Assembly (NCBI GenBank): GCA_035628995.1
Contig: DASPIR010000008.1
Span: forward strand, 82,269 to 146,268
Source of the DNA: Clostridia bacterium
GTDB taxonomy: Bacteria > Bacillota > Clostridia > Lutisporales > Lutisporaceae
Direction: 5' to 3'
DNA length: 64,000 bases
The notes beneath the pieces were generated by a model. It was not told where the DNA came from. It worked only from the letters and a program-made list of their open reading frames with translations, and made no database searches. This document shows, in pieces, positions 35,931 to 44,546 of the stretch. The position numbers and the translations under genes are program-made. Numbering within the stretch: the first letter of the stretch is position 1; each line of letters starts with the position of its first letter.

Positions 35931-36053
35931 TTATATGCCTAAGTGATTTTTTACCATATTCATAAGATTGCCTCCAATCAGATGAAACAGTAACAGAATT
36001 ACTATTATTACGCTAATAATGATGAGAGCCTTCAAAATATTCTTTTTCCACAT
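35931..36053 (-). CDS. 40-residue single-helix membrane protein
   Basis: A small gene with an AAGGAGGTC ribosome-binding site 7 bases before the ATG. It encodes a basic start (MWKKN), one long hydrophobic helix (IIISVIIVILLLFHLIGG) and a short MNMVKNHLGI tail. It lies 25 bases downstream of the MacB-like permease gene on the same strand, so it probably belongs to that operon, perhaps as an accessory subunit or regulator. No homologue is recognised. Confidence 0.68.
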   Translation of the reverse strand: MWKKNILKALIIISVIIVILLLFHLIGGNLMNMVKNHLGI

Positions 36054-36078
36054 ACTAAACGACCTCCTTCTGATTTCA

Positions 36079-38466
36079 TTACTCATATGATAGAGCATTT
36101 CTTACAGGCATCTGTGAAGCCTTCCATGAGGGATAGAAGCTTGCCAATGCGGCGAAGAGGATGACGATCGCAAGCCATATCACAAATCCTGATATAGATG
36201 CGGCAAATTCTAGTGGTGCTTCAAAGAATATCATCCCAAACTTGTAGCTGACGAATCTGCTAAGGGGCCAGGACAATACCATGGAAATAAACCAGCTTAG
36301 TATACCGATGATTACCCCCTCGGTTACAACGATGCCTGTGATGGAATTTGTGGATGCACCTACTGCACGCATAATACCTATTTCTCTTGTCCTCTCAAGG
36401 GTGTTGATGCTTATGGTAATCGCCAATCCCAGGCCCCCTACAATAACTACAAGCACAGACATCATAATCAGGAAGGTGGCAATGAAAAGCAGATGATTTT
36501 CTATGGCTTCCCGGTAATCTGCAATTTTTATGAGGGAGCTTACATGCATGCCTTTTTCTGCCATTTTTTGCTCAAGCAGTTTAGCAATCTCCGATTGTGA
36601 GGAAGAACTATGCTTACTGGTAACGATCACAGCATTCCTGGCATAGCCTTCCTTTTGGAGTACTTGTGAAAGATATTCCGAATTCACATAAGCTGCAGGC
36701 TGCCCCAGCAACTCTTTGGAGATACCTACAACCTTCCATTTTGTATCCCTTTGGTTAATTCTAAGGATTATTTCATTTCCTACCCTCATATCTGGCTCAT
36801 TAGTCAGCAATCTCTGGTTGATAACAATTGCGTTTTTATCATTAGGCTCAAGCCATCTGCCGTTATATAGAGGAGGTGCTGACATAAGCTTCGTGGAGGA
36901 TGGAGGGGCAACAATGTTAAAGCTGTTTCCGGTAGTACCATCCTTATAAACATGGGATGCACTTGCACCGCCCCAAGCTTCTACCTTTACTGCTCCAGGG
37001 ATCTCACTTATGGCATTTTCTATGATACTCACCGGCTGTGCACTATCGAAGGTAACCTGAATATCATAGGAAAGTGAATTTATTTTTTCATCCACCGTGT
37101 AGTACATAGAGGCATAAATATTCATCGCAACAATAAAACCGGTTCCTCCAGCAGCCATGACCAAAATGGTGAATATCAAACGCCCTTTGCGTCTGAAGGT
37201 ATTGCGAAGAGACAGTAAAAACGGGCGGGGGAGAAAACCGAGTATTTTAGGGAGTCTATTCGTTGTGCTGCTGCTATACTTCTCCTGGTTTATGCCATAG
37301 TCTTTTATTGCTTCATAAACTGTGATCCCGCTGCCCCTTGCAATGGGGATGCCTGCTGTAAGTAGCGGAACAAGTAGGCCTAAGGCAAATTCTATTATAA
37401 AGATATATGCTGGAATACTATAACTGTAAATGTTGAAATTTAACATTTCAGCAGCCATCCAAGCATAACCGCGTCCAGCATAAACCCCTGCTGGTATGCT
37501 GATAAGCAAGGCAGCAAAGGCAAGAATCAAAACCATTCCTTGATATAATCCTGAGATTTGAAGCGAGCTGGCACCTATGGCCTTCATGATTCCAATCTGA
37601 CGAGTTTGCTGATCAATTATGGCAGTAATAATGTTAACAACTAAGATACCACTTAATATTAGGGCGAGTAAACCGAATATTTCCATCAGAAACAGGAGGA
37701 TTGCCATCTGGTCATAATGCGGGTGCTTACCCGGTCTTGGTATGTCGATGCGTGCAACCTTGATACCATCTTTCTCCAGATACTCTTTAAGTAAATACAC
37801 GTTATCACGGATGTGCTTCGTATTCATTCCATCCTCAGCAACAATAATCTTCAATTCTGTATTCTTTGGCTCTCCTCCAAGAAGCTTCAAGGTGCCGGAA
37901 GTAATGTAGCCGTAAGCATAGCCTTCCATCCATGCAGGAGCCAACCCTGGTGCATGGACTGTACCCGCAAGCTTCAAGGTAGTTATATTTCCATCAGGTA
38001 TTTTAACATTTATAGATTGATTGATTTCCGCTTTGGCTACTGACAGGGCTTTACGTTCAAGGAGAATTTCACCGCTATCCGGAATCGCTTTCCCTTTTTC
38101 AGATGCAAAGGTATCCAGTCTGATATCATCAAAATCATTGATGACAAAGAGCCAAATATCTTTCCATTCATTACTTCCGACCTGCACGCGGCCAATTACC
38201 TTTCCTCTTTTTTCTGCATCCTTGATATATGGTAAATCTCTGATTTTTTGAATATATGAATCATTTAGCGGGTCAGTCCATAATACTGCTGAAGAAGGGT
38301 TGGTATTCATATAATTTTTGTCCATTTCCCGCAGAAGAATGGAATAGGAGTTTGCAACCACAGAAATCCCGAAAACTCCAATACATATAGCCAATATTAC
38401 AAAGACTGTGCGCATTTTATTGACGGAAAGGTCTCCAATCAATTTGTGCCATCTGGAACTAAGCAT
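36079..38466 (-). CDS. FtsX/MacB-like ABC permease
   Basis: A 795-residue permease with two FtsX-type modules. The N-terminal helix (RTVFVILAICIGVFGISVVANS) is followed by a large extracytoplasmic domain of about 200 residues and three helices with a QQTRQIGIMKAIGAS coupling motif. A second unit repeats the pattern, ending with TREIGIMRAVGASTNSITG and a final SFYPSWKASQMPVRNALSYE. It is a mechanotransmission-type exporter or lipoprotein/antimicrobial-peptide transporter with the adjacent ATPase. ATG 38466 is preferred to 38487, which lies in the GGAGGTG ribosome-binding site. Confidence 0.88.
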   Translation of the reverse strand: MLSSRWHKLIGDLSVNKMRTVFVILAICIGVFGISVVANSYSILLREMDKNYMNTNPSSAVLWTDPLNDSYIQKIRDLPYIKDAEKRGKVIGRVQVGSNEWKDIWLFVINDFDDIRLDTFASEKGKAIPDSGEILLERKALSVAKAEINQSINVKIPDGNITTLKLAGTVHAPGLAPAWMEGYAYGYITSGTLKLLGGEPKNTELKIIVAEDGMNTKHIRDNVYLLKEYLEKDGIKVARIDIPRPGKHPHYDQMAILLFLMEIFGLLALILSGILVVNIITAIIDQQTRQIGIMKAIGASSLQISGLYQGMVLILAFAALLISIPAGVYAGRGYAWMAAEMLNFNIYSYSIPAYIFIIEFALGLLVPLLTAGIPIARGSGITVYEAIKDYGINQEKYSSSTTNRLPKILGFLPRPFLLSLRNTFRRKGRLIFTILVMAAGGTGFIVAMNIYASMYYTVDEKINSLSYDIQVTFDSAQPVSIIENAISEIPGAVKVEAWGGASASHVYKDGTTGNSFNIVAPPSSTKLMSAPPLYNGRWLEPNDKNAIVINQRLLTNEPDMRVGNEIILRINQRDTKWKVVGISKELLGQPAAYVNSEYLSQVLQKEGYARNAVIVTSKHSSSSQSEIAKLLEQKMAEKGMHVSSLIKIADYREAIENHLLFIATFLIMMSVLVVIVGGLGLAITISINTLERTREIGIMRAVGASTNSITGIVVTEGVIIGILSWFISMVLSWPLSRFVSYKFGMIFFEAPLEFAASISGFVIWLAIVILFAALASFYPSWKASQMPVRNALSYE

Positions 38467-38483
38467 GTTGGGCACCTCCTTCT

Positions 38484-39173
38484 TCATATGATTTGACCAT
38501 CAGCTAGCTTTATTGTACGAGAGCACTGGCCTGCTATATCCTGGTCATGGGTTACGATAATCAAAGTCTTACCGGAACGGACCAATTCATTGAAGATGCT
38601 GAATACATCGTTCGCAGTTGCTGTATCGAGATTTCCGGTAGGCTCGTCTGCCAGGATAATAGGAGGGTCATTGGATAGAGCTCGCGCTATTGCAACCCTT
38701 TGCTGCTGCCCTCCTGAAAGTGCAGTGGGGAATTTATATGCCTGATCGTCTATCCCAACCTGCTTCAACAAACTAAATGCACGCTCCTTTCGTTGGGATA
38801 CGTGGAAAGTATTGCAGAAATCCATTGGGAGCATAATGTTTTCAATAACGGACAAGGTGGGGAGGAGCTGAAAAAACTGAAATATAACCCCTACATTTAT
38901 TCCACGCCATTTAGAAACCTGATTTTCACTCATGGAGTGGATAATTCTTTCTCCGATGAGGATTTCTCCGGAGGAGGGTTTGTCAATTCCTGAAATCATA
39001 TTCATCAACGTAGATTTTCCGCTTCCCGACTTTCCGATTACAGATACAAATTCTCCTTTATCAACAGTAAGGCTTATTCCTTTGAGGGCATCGAAGGTAC
39101 CTGCGGAGGTTATAAAGGTTTTCTTGATGTCACGCAAATTTATCAATGATTGCTCTTTTGATGCCTTAGACAT
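38484..39173 (-). CDS. ABC transporter ATP-binding subunit, LolD/MacB type
   Basis: A 229-residue ATPase. Walker A is GKSGSGKST, the signature LSGGQQQR, Walker B IILADEPTGNLD and the H-loop VTHDQD. It precedes the FtsX-like permease by 17 bases, so the pair forms one MacB-like exporter. ATG 39173 is chosen over the GTG at 39182, since GGAAGTG lies 9 bases before the former. Expression probably depends on the divergent TetR-family gene. Confidence 0.88.
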   Translation of the reverse strand: MSKASKEQSLINLRDIKKTFITSAGTFDALKGISLTVDKGEFVSVIGKSGSGKSTLMNMISGIDKPSSGEILIGERIIHSMSENQVSKWRGINVGVIFQFFQLLPTLSVIENIMLPMDFCNTFHVSQRKERAFSLLKQVGIDDQAYKFPTALSGGQQQRVAIARALSNDPPIILADEPTGNLDTATANDVFSIFNELVRSGKTLIIVTHDQDIAGQCSRTIKLADGQII

Positions 39174-39215
39174 AGATTTCACTTCCTTTTTTCAATAATT
39201 GGTGTATAATATATT

Positions 39216-39237
39216 CAATACTGAACACTTTGTATTG
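39216..39237. promoter_or_regulatory. Candidate TetR-type operator
   Basis: CAATAC (39216-39221) and GTATTG (39232-39237) form an inverted repeat with 10 bases between. It lies in the divergent promoter region of the ABC exporter and the TetR gene, just upstream of a leftward -10-like TATTAT. An ACACTTTGT motif also occurs twice in this region. Confidence 0.4.
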
Positions 39238-39339
39238 TTTTAATATAATGGATTCTGATTATAGAAGTAAATAAGCAATGTCACTGGAATGTACGTTATG
39301 AAACACTTTGTTAAAATTGTTCGGAAATGAGGGAGTGAA

Positions 39340-39942
39340 ATGAAAAATAGTGAACAGGACAGAAGAACAGTAAAAACCCGTCAAGCAATCCATGAAGCAC
39401 TGTTTTCACTTATGCATGAAAAGCGATACAACAAAATTACCGTTCAGGATATAATTGACCGGGCAAATGTAGGACGATCAACCTTTTATTCACATTTTAC
39501 CACCAAGGATGAATTGTTTTTGAGCAGTACTGAACATTTGTTGGAGATGCTTAACCGATATATTATGAGCTATATCGAAAATAGAGGGGATAAGCCTAGA
39601 TTGATTCCGGTTGTCGAGCTTTTTGAGCATATAGAAGAAAACAGTCGCCTAATTAAAGGGTTGATTAAAGCAGATGGTGCAGAGCTATTCTTTAATAAGG
39701 TACAAAGCTATTGGAATAAAAAAATAGAAGAATATTTTCTTTCAAAGCTGCCTGAGGGTAAGGAACCCAAAGTCCCCATAGCGATTTTGACGAATCACAT
39801 TTCAAGTACTTTGATCAACCTGCTCAAGTGGTGGGTTAATAATAAAATGTCATATACACCATCACAGATGGATCAATATTTTCAGGAATTAATAAACCCA
39901 TGTATTGATTCAATAATTAGCGATTTTCCTGTGAAAGTGTGA
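39340..39942 (+). CDS. TetR/AcrR-family regulator
   Basis: A 200-residue repressor-type protein. The N-terminal helix-turn-helix reads TRQAIHEALFSLMHEKRYNKITVQDIIDRANVGRSTFYSHFTTKDEL, the classical TetR signature. The C-terminal ligand domain belongs to the TetR_C_7-like type with an aromatic-rich end (LLKWWVNNKM). It is divergent from the MacB-like exporter genes and is probably their local regulator. GAGGGAGTG precedes the ATG. The inducer is unknown. Confidence 0.9.
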   Translation: MKNSEQDRRTVKTRQAIHEALFSLMHEKRYNKITVQDIIDRANVGRSTFYSHFTTKDELFLSSTEHLLEMLNRYIMSYIENRGDKPRLIPVVELFEHIEENSRLIKGLIKADGAELFFNKVQSYWNKKIEEYFLSKLPEGKEPKVPIAILTNHISSTLINLLKWWVNNKMSYTPSQMDQYFQELINPCIDSIISDFPVKV

Positions 39943-39993
39943 GGTAAAGTACCTAAAACAGTCCCATGGCATAAGAGGGATGTGTAGAAAAAT

Positions 39994-40040
39994 AAAACTG
40001 CCGATTGATATGCGATGTGCATATTGGTCGGCAGTTTTTT
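39994..40040. terminator. Long bidirectional terminator
   Basis: AAAACTGCCGATTGATATGC (39994-40013) pairs with 40019-40038 through a 20-bp stem with G-U pairs and a 5-base loop, followed by TTTTTT. It separates the convergent tetR-like and hisC genes. Confidence 0.88.
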
Positions 40041-40054
40041 GTGCTTATTTCATT

Positions 40055-41146
40055 CTATCTCAATACTTCCTTAAGTGCCTTTATGAATTCTCTGTTTTCC
40101 GACCTGGTTCCAAGGCTTACGCGAAGCCAGGTTTCGGGAGTGAAGCCTCCAACAGGTCTTATGATTACTCCTTTTTTCAGGAGTGCATTGAATACAATAT
40201 TGCTGTTCTGATTGGAGTTGAATATTATGTGGTTGGCTTCTGTTTTTGTATATTCCAAGCCCATTTTATCAAATTCTTCGTATATGTATTTCTTGCCTTC
40301 ATTATTATTGGCTACTACTTTTGCAAGGAATTCATCATCATTAATAGCAGCAATAGCTGCAGCCTGGGTTAGGAGCGTAACATTAAAGGGATTTCTTATC
40401 TTGTTGATTATTGAAATCAGCTCCGGGTCCCCTATTGTATAGCCGAGTCTCAGGCCTGCGAGACCGTATGCCTTTGACAGCGTTCTCATAAGCAGCAAAT
40501 TCTTATATTTTTCTAATAATTTGAAGCTATCCTTTGGGAAATCAGGATGTGAAGCGAATTCACAGTATGCTTCATCATAGACTACTAAAGTTTCTGGAGA
40601 AACAGCCTCTAACAGTTCTATAAGCTCCTTCTCGCTGAAGATTGTGCCTGTGGGGTTGTTTGGGTTGCAAAGCCACACTACTCTTGTATTTGAGTTTATT
40701 GCATTTCTAAAGCCCTTGATATCATAAGCCAGATTCTTCAAAGGAACTTTCTTTATAACTGCACCCATCATCTGAGATGTGGCAGAGTAGCGCGGGAAGG
40801 TGATGTCCGCCATTACTACTTCATTGCCTTTCTCGATAAAGGTTTTGGCAATGAGGTCTATCATTTCATCAGACCCGCATGTGGGCAATATCATTTCGGG
40901 CGAAATGCCAAATTTCTGTGCTATTGTTTCCTTAAGCAGGATTGCATTGCCGTCAGGGTAAAGGTTTGCTTCCTCAAGAGCCTTTGAGACAGCTTCTTTT
41001 ACAAATGGTGAAAAGCCAAACGGATTCTCATTAGACGCAAGCTTTGTAACTTTATCAAGTCCTAACTCCCTTTTAACCTCATCAATAGGTTTGCCGGGCA
41101 CATACACAGGAATGAGATCTAATTCCTTCCTGTATTTTACCTGCAT
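40055..41146 (-). CDS. hisC: Histidinol-phosphate aminotransferase
   Basis: A 363-residue fold-type I PLP enzyme. KLASNENPFGFSP near the N-terminus, VWLCNPNNPTG, VVYDEAYCEFA and RTLSKAYGLAGLRLGY (with the PLP lysine) match HisC, which converts imidazole acetol phosphate to histidinol phosphate with glutamate. Some clostridial relatives act instead on aromatic amino acids. The gene stands alone, away from other his genes. ATG 41146 follows GGAGGAAC. The region before it, to 41410, is A+T-rich with no further recognised gene. Confidence 0.88.
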   Translation of the reverse strand: MQVKYRKELDLIPVYVPGKPIDEVKRELGLDKVTKLASNENPFGFSPFVKEAVSKALEEANLYPDGNAILLKETIAQKFGISPEMILPTCGSDEMIDLIAKTFIEKGNEVVMADITFPRYSATSQMMGAVIKKVPLKNLAYDIKGFRNAINSNTRVVWLCNPNNPTGTIFSEKELIELLEAVSPETLVVYDEAYCEFASHPDFPKDSFKLLEKYKNLLLMRTLSKAYGLAGLRLGYTIGDPELISIINKIRNPFNVTLLTQAAAIAAINDDEFLAKVVANNNEGKKYIYEEFDKMGLEYTKTEANHIIFNSNQNSNIVFNALLKKGVIIRPVGGFTPETWLRVSLGTRSENREFIKALKEVLR

Positions 41147-41410
41147 AAATCGTTCCTCCTCTGATTTTATTATAACCAATGCAAGCAGGGTAAAAGATAC
41201 AACTTTCTCGCGGTTTTCTCCATTGATTCACATCACGAAAGGCTTAACATTAATTATAAAATCATTTCCGCGATATATATTAATTGTACCTTTTTCTGGA
41301 ATGTTTATCAACTTTTTTTAACAATTACAAAAAAATTGTAAACATTTATTCTGTTTCGACAAGGGATTCACGAAAAATTCGATATATTCAGTTTTTAGTG
41401 ATATTTTCTC

Positions 41411-41439
41411 TTTACATTTATTTGCTGGAAAGCTAAAAT
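41411..41439 (+). promoter_or_regulatory. Promoter of the EF-G paralogue
   Basis: TTTACA (41411-41416), 17-base spacer, TAAAAT (41434-41439). The start codon follows 91 bases later, with GGGGGAATT as ribosome-binding site. Confidence 0.6.
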
Positions 41440-41530
41440 TAAAATTACAGTGTATGAGCATTTGAGTTCACTACGAGTATGTTTAAAATTGCTAATGATG
41501 GACAAAATAAACATAAAAGGGGGAATTTTT

Positions 41531-43618
41531 ATGAAAGATTACAAAACGGAAAACCTAAGGAATGTTGGATTATTTGGTCATGGTGGATCTGGAAAGACTA
41601 CAATAACAGAGGCTATGCTATTTAATACCGGAGTTCTAGACAGATTCGGAAGGGTTGAGGACGGTACTACTGCAACAGATTTTGACCCTGAAGAAGTTAA
41701 GAGGAAGATTTCCATTAGTGCAGCGACTGCTCCATGTGAGTGGAAGGAAAACAGAATCAATGTAATCGATACTCCCGGATATTTTGACTTTGTAGGCGAA
41801 GTAGTGGCAAGCTTAAAGGTTATTGACAGCGTTATAATAGCTGTTGACAGCATTGGCGGAGTTGAAGTAGGTGCAGAGAAGGCTTGGGATCTTATTGTTG
41901 AAGGCAAGAAGGCAGGCATATTCTTTGTAAATAAGCTTGATAGAGAAAATGCAAGCTTCTCAAAGGTTGTTGAGCAGCTGAGAGAGGTTTTTGGAAATAA
42001 AGTAGTTCCTTTTACACTTCCAATAGGTGTGGAAGCAAACTTCAAGGGTATAGTTGACATGATAGATATGAAAGCAAAGATAAGAGAAGGAAATAAGACT
42101 GTTGAAGGTGATATCCCTGCTGACCTCAAAGACGAGGTTGAGGAATATAGGAATATGATAATAGAAGCAGCAGCGCAGACTGACGAAGGACTTATGGAGA
42201 AGTTCTTTGGTGGAGAAGAGCTGACAAAGGAAGAAATAGTAAAAGGCTTAAGGCTTGGAGTTATTAATGGAGATGTTGTACCGGTACTTTGCGGTGCTGC
42301 ATCTAAAAATATTGGAATAGATGTACTCATGGACATGGTTCTTAATTATATGCCATCTCCGATTGATGCAGCAGCTTCAGATGCAGTTAATATCAAGAGC
42401 AGTCAGAAGGTTAAGATAGCGGTAGATGTAAATGCACCTTTCAGCGCTCAGGTTTACAAGACAATTGCAGACCCCTTCGTTGGAAAGATATCCATGTTTA
42501 AGGTAATGTCGGGTAAAATGACGGCGGACATGGAAGTATACAACTCCAACAAGGAAAAAAGGGAAAAGATAAGCAATATGTTCCTTTTAAGAGGTAAAAA
42601 GCAGGTTGCTATGGATAAATTTGTAGCTGGAGAGATTGCCGCTGTAGCAAAACTTCAGTTTACTACGACTGGCGATACTTTGTGTGATGCCAATAATCCT
42701 GTGATGTTTGAGCTTACCAAATTTCCGGCACCAAGTATTTCAATGGCTATCGAACCTAAGTCAAAGGGTGATGAAGACAAGATAGGCCATGGTATTCAGA
42801 GGCTTGTTGAAGAAGATCCTACTTTAAAGGTTGAAAAGAATGTCGAGACAAAGCAAACACTGATTTCGGGAATGGGTGAACAGCATCTTGAAGTTGTTAC
42901 TAAGAAGCTGCACAATAAATTTGGTGTAGAGGTAGTTCTAACAGATCCCAAGATACCATTCAGAGAAACCATAAGGAAATCGGCTAAAGCGGAAGGCAAG
43001 CATAAGAAACAGTCTGGAGGACACGGACAGTATGGGCACGTATGGGTTGAGTTCGAGCCTATTCTTGATGGAAGTGCTGATTTTGAATTTGTTGATAAGA
43101 TAGTAGGCGGCGCAGTTCCGAGACAGTATATACCCGCCGTTGAAAAGGGACTCAGGGAATGCTTGGAGGAAGGTGTTCTGGCAGGTTACCCGGTTGTAAA
43201 TCTAAGGTGTAAGCTTTACGATGGCTCCTTCCATCCTGTAGACTCAGCGGAAATGCCTTTCAAGATTGCTGCTGCTATGGCATATAAGAAGGGTGTCGCT
43301 GCAGCTGGCCCTGTACTTCTGGAGCCGATATATCATGTTGAAGTACTTGTTCCAGACGAGTATATGGGAGAGATAATAGGGGATTTGAACAAGAAGAGAG
43401 GTAGAATACTAGGAATGGAACCGGACGGAAAGCTTCAGAAGGTTTCAGCTGAAGCGCCGATGGCTGAAATGTTCAAATATGCCACAGACCTGAGATCCAT
43501 GACACAAGCAAGGGGAAGCTTCTCGATGACCTTCTCGAGATATGAGGAAGTGCCTCCGCTGGCAGCTCAGAAGATAATAGATGCTGCTAATGCACTAAGG
43601 GAAAAAGATAAAGAATAA
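41531..43618 (+). CDS. Elongation factor G-like GTPase (EF-G2 type)
   Basis: A 695-residue translational GTPase with all EF-G domains. G1 is GHGGSGKT (16-23) instead of the canonical GHIDAGKT, G3 is DTPG (about 80), G4 is NKLD, and the C-terminal domains IV-V are present (PEPDGKLQKVSAEAPMAEMF-like tail in domain V). The altered P-loop places it with the EF-G2/FusA2-like branch rather than with the main translocase, which usually lies by rpsL-rpsG. The role could be ribosome recycling or stress translation. It is monocistronic, with a terminator. Confidence 0.88.
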   Translation: MKDYKTENLRNVGLFGHGGSGKTTITEAMLFNTGVLDRFGRVEDGTTATDFDPEEVKRKISISAATAPCEWKENRINVIDTPGYFDFVGEVVASLKVIDSVIIAVDSIGGVEVGAEKAWDLIVEGKKAGIFFVNKLDRENASFSKVVEQLREVFGNKVVPFTLPIGVEANFKGIVDMIDMKAKIREGNKTVEGDIPADLKDEVEEYRNMIIEAAAQTDEGLMEKFFGGEELTKEEIVKGLRLGVINGDVVPVLCGAASKNIGIDVLMDMVLNYMPSPIDAAASDAVNIKSSQKVKIAVDVNAPFSAQVYKTIADPFVGKISMFKVMSGKMTADMEVYNSNKEKREKISNMFLLRGKKQVAMDKFVAGEIAAVAKLQFTTTGDTLCDANNPVMFELTKFPAPSISMAIEPKSKGDEDKIGHGIQRLVEEDPTLKVEKNVETKQTLISGMGEQHLEVVTKKLHNKFGVEVVLTDPKIPFRETIRKSAKAEGKHKKQSGGHGQYGHVWVEFEPILDGSADFEFVDKIVGGAVPRQYIPAVEKGLRECLEEGVLAGYPVVNLRCKLYDGSFHPVDSAEMPFKIAAAMAYKKGVAAAGPVLLEPIYHVEVLVPDEYMGEIIGDLNKKRGRILGMEPDGKLQKVSAEAPMAEMFKYATDLRSMTQARGSFSMTFSRYEEVPPLAAQKIIDAANALREKDKE

Positions 43619-43624
43619 TAATCA

Positions 43625-43660
43625 AACATGGCAAATTTTGGATTTGCCATGTTTTTTTTA
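43625..43660 (+). terminator. Intrinsic terminator of the EF-G paralogue
   Basis: ACATGGCAAA (about 43626-43635) pairs with TTTGCCATGT (43643-43652), followed by TTTTTTT. Confidence 0.9.
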
Positions 43661-43716
43661 TAACGAGTAGGAGCATCTATTCCACCTTAATTTGTCATGC
43701 TCCGTCAACGAGTTTC

Positions 43717-43764
43717 ATCAAAGGCTTCCTTAGTTGTTGGAATGTGTCAATAAAAGCCTTTGAT
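43717..43764. repeat. 11-bp inverted repeat ATCAAAGGCTT
   Basis: ATCAAAGGCTT (43717-43727) and AAGCCTTTGAT (43754-43764) are exact complements separated by 26 bases. There is no T-run. It lies in the 341-base gap after the EF-G paralogue. Confidence 0.6.
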
Positions 43765-43839
43765 ATTGCGCATATTTAATTAAGTGATTCATAAACTATA
43801 AATATACAATTTAGCCTAATACGTTTTGCGCAAAAATTT

Positions 43840-43887
43840 ATAGATTAAACACTATAAAGCAAAATTGCTTTATAGTGTTTAATCTAT
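43840..43887. repeat. Perfect palindrome with 23-bp arms
   Basis: The arms 43840-43862 and 43865-43887 are exact reverse complements separated by two bases (AA). The arm begins ATAGATTAAACACTATAAAG. There is no T-run beyond it, and it stands 73 bases before the next gene. Confidence 0.85.
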
Positions 43888-43959
43888 GTAGAGATAATAT
43901 GCAGACTTTCTCTCCCATAGATTTTATAGCTCATACACCCAATAATAGGAGGAAGGTAA

Positions 43960-44196
43960 ATGATCGAGAGGATGATTAGCGTCGGCAGCTATGTGACTCT
44001 GAATGATGTAAGAAGAATCGTTGATACAGTTAAGCAGATGGATGATAATGAGCAATTGGTGGTATCAATGAATAGTCAGGATTCGTACAAGGTGCAGAAT
44101 ATTTTCTCGGTACTTGAAAGGAATAACTTTGAATGGTCCACTAAAGGCGGACATGACGGCAGAGATTATTACATCGTAGCGAAGAAGAGAATATAA
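43960..44196 (+). CDS. Conserved small protein of unknown function
   Basis: A 78-residue soluble protein with a mixed fold: YVTLNDVRRIVDTVKQMDDNEQLVVSMNSQD forms two helices and a strand, and ENDING HDGRDYYIVAKKRI is strand-like. It is not recognised as any named family. The AGGAGGAAGG ribosome-binding site is excellent, so it is clearly translated. It leads a two-gene unit with the 54-residue ORF 21 bases downstream. Confidence 0.7.
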   Translation: MIERMISVGSYVTLNDVRRIVDTVKQMDDNEQLVVSMNSQDSYKVQNIFSVLERNNFEWSTKGGHDGRDYYIVAKKRI

Positions 44197-44217
44197 GTTG
44201 CGATAAGGAGGAGTACC

Positions 44218-44382
44218 ATGGACCAAAATAATTATTATGGAGAACTCGAAGATAAACTTAACGATGCCAGCCTCTATGGAGAGTTTATAGCGACCTTCCA
44301 CTATTGGGTAAGCTCCGAAGAACAGAAGAATAAGGTACAACACTTGCAATCTATAGGAAAGTCAAACGATATCAAGTATTAA
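44218..44382 (+). CDS. 54-residue hypothetical protein
   Basis: ATG 44218 follows AAGGAGGAGT by 4 bases, and the frame ends at TAA 44382. The protein is acidic and polar (NNYYGELEDKLNDASLYGEF), then FHYWVSSEEQKNKVQHLQ, with no membrane segment. It is likely co-transcribed with the upstream small gene. No family is recognised. A GAAA-loop hairpin follows it. Confidence 0.65.
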   Translation: MDQNNYYGELEDKLNDASLYGEFIATFHYWVSSEEQKNKVQHLQSIGKSNDIKY

Positions 44383-44418
44383 TTCAGCTTGTGGAACTGT
44401 AAGTATCTGTCTAAACTT

Positions 44419-44442
44419 TGCCTTCTGCGAAAGCAGAAGGCA
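44419..44442 (+). terminator. Hairpin after the small genes
   Basis: TGCCTTCTGC (44419-44428) pairs with GCAGAAGGCA (44433-44442) around GAAA. It lacks a T-run, so termination would be weak. Confidence 0.5.
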
Positions 44443-44472
44443 TTCTAATGAAATAATATTTTTGTTCCATAC

Positions 44473-44502
44473 TTGAAATATTAATACATATTCTATTATA
44501 AT
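44473..44502 (+). promoter_or_regulatory. Promoter of the ctsR operon
   Basis: TTGAAA (44473-44478), 18-base spacer, TATAAT (44497-44502), just before the CtsR box. Confidence 0.75.
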
Positions 44503-44511
44503 ATAAATAAA

Positions 44512-44528
44512 GGTCAAAGAAAGTCAAA
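44512..44528 (+). promoter_or_regulatory. CtsR operator
   Basis: GGTCAAAGAAAGTCAAA at 44512-44528 matches the CtsR heptad direct repeat (A/GGTCAAA, three bases, A/GGTCAAA). It lies at the start point, so CtsR binding would block the promoter: an autoregulated heat-shock operon. Confidence 0.9.
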
Positions 44529-44546
44529 GTCAGAAAGAGTGATGAT

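Noticed and set aside
41578..42336. 252-codon minus-strand frame inside the EF-G gene
   Set aside because: It is a serine/proline-rich shadow on the strand opposite a strongly conserved gene, without its own ribosome-binding site.
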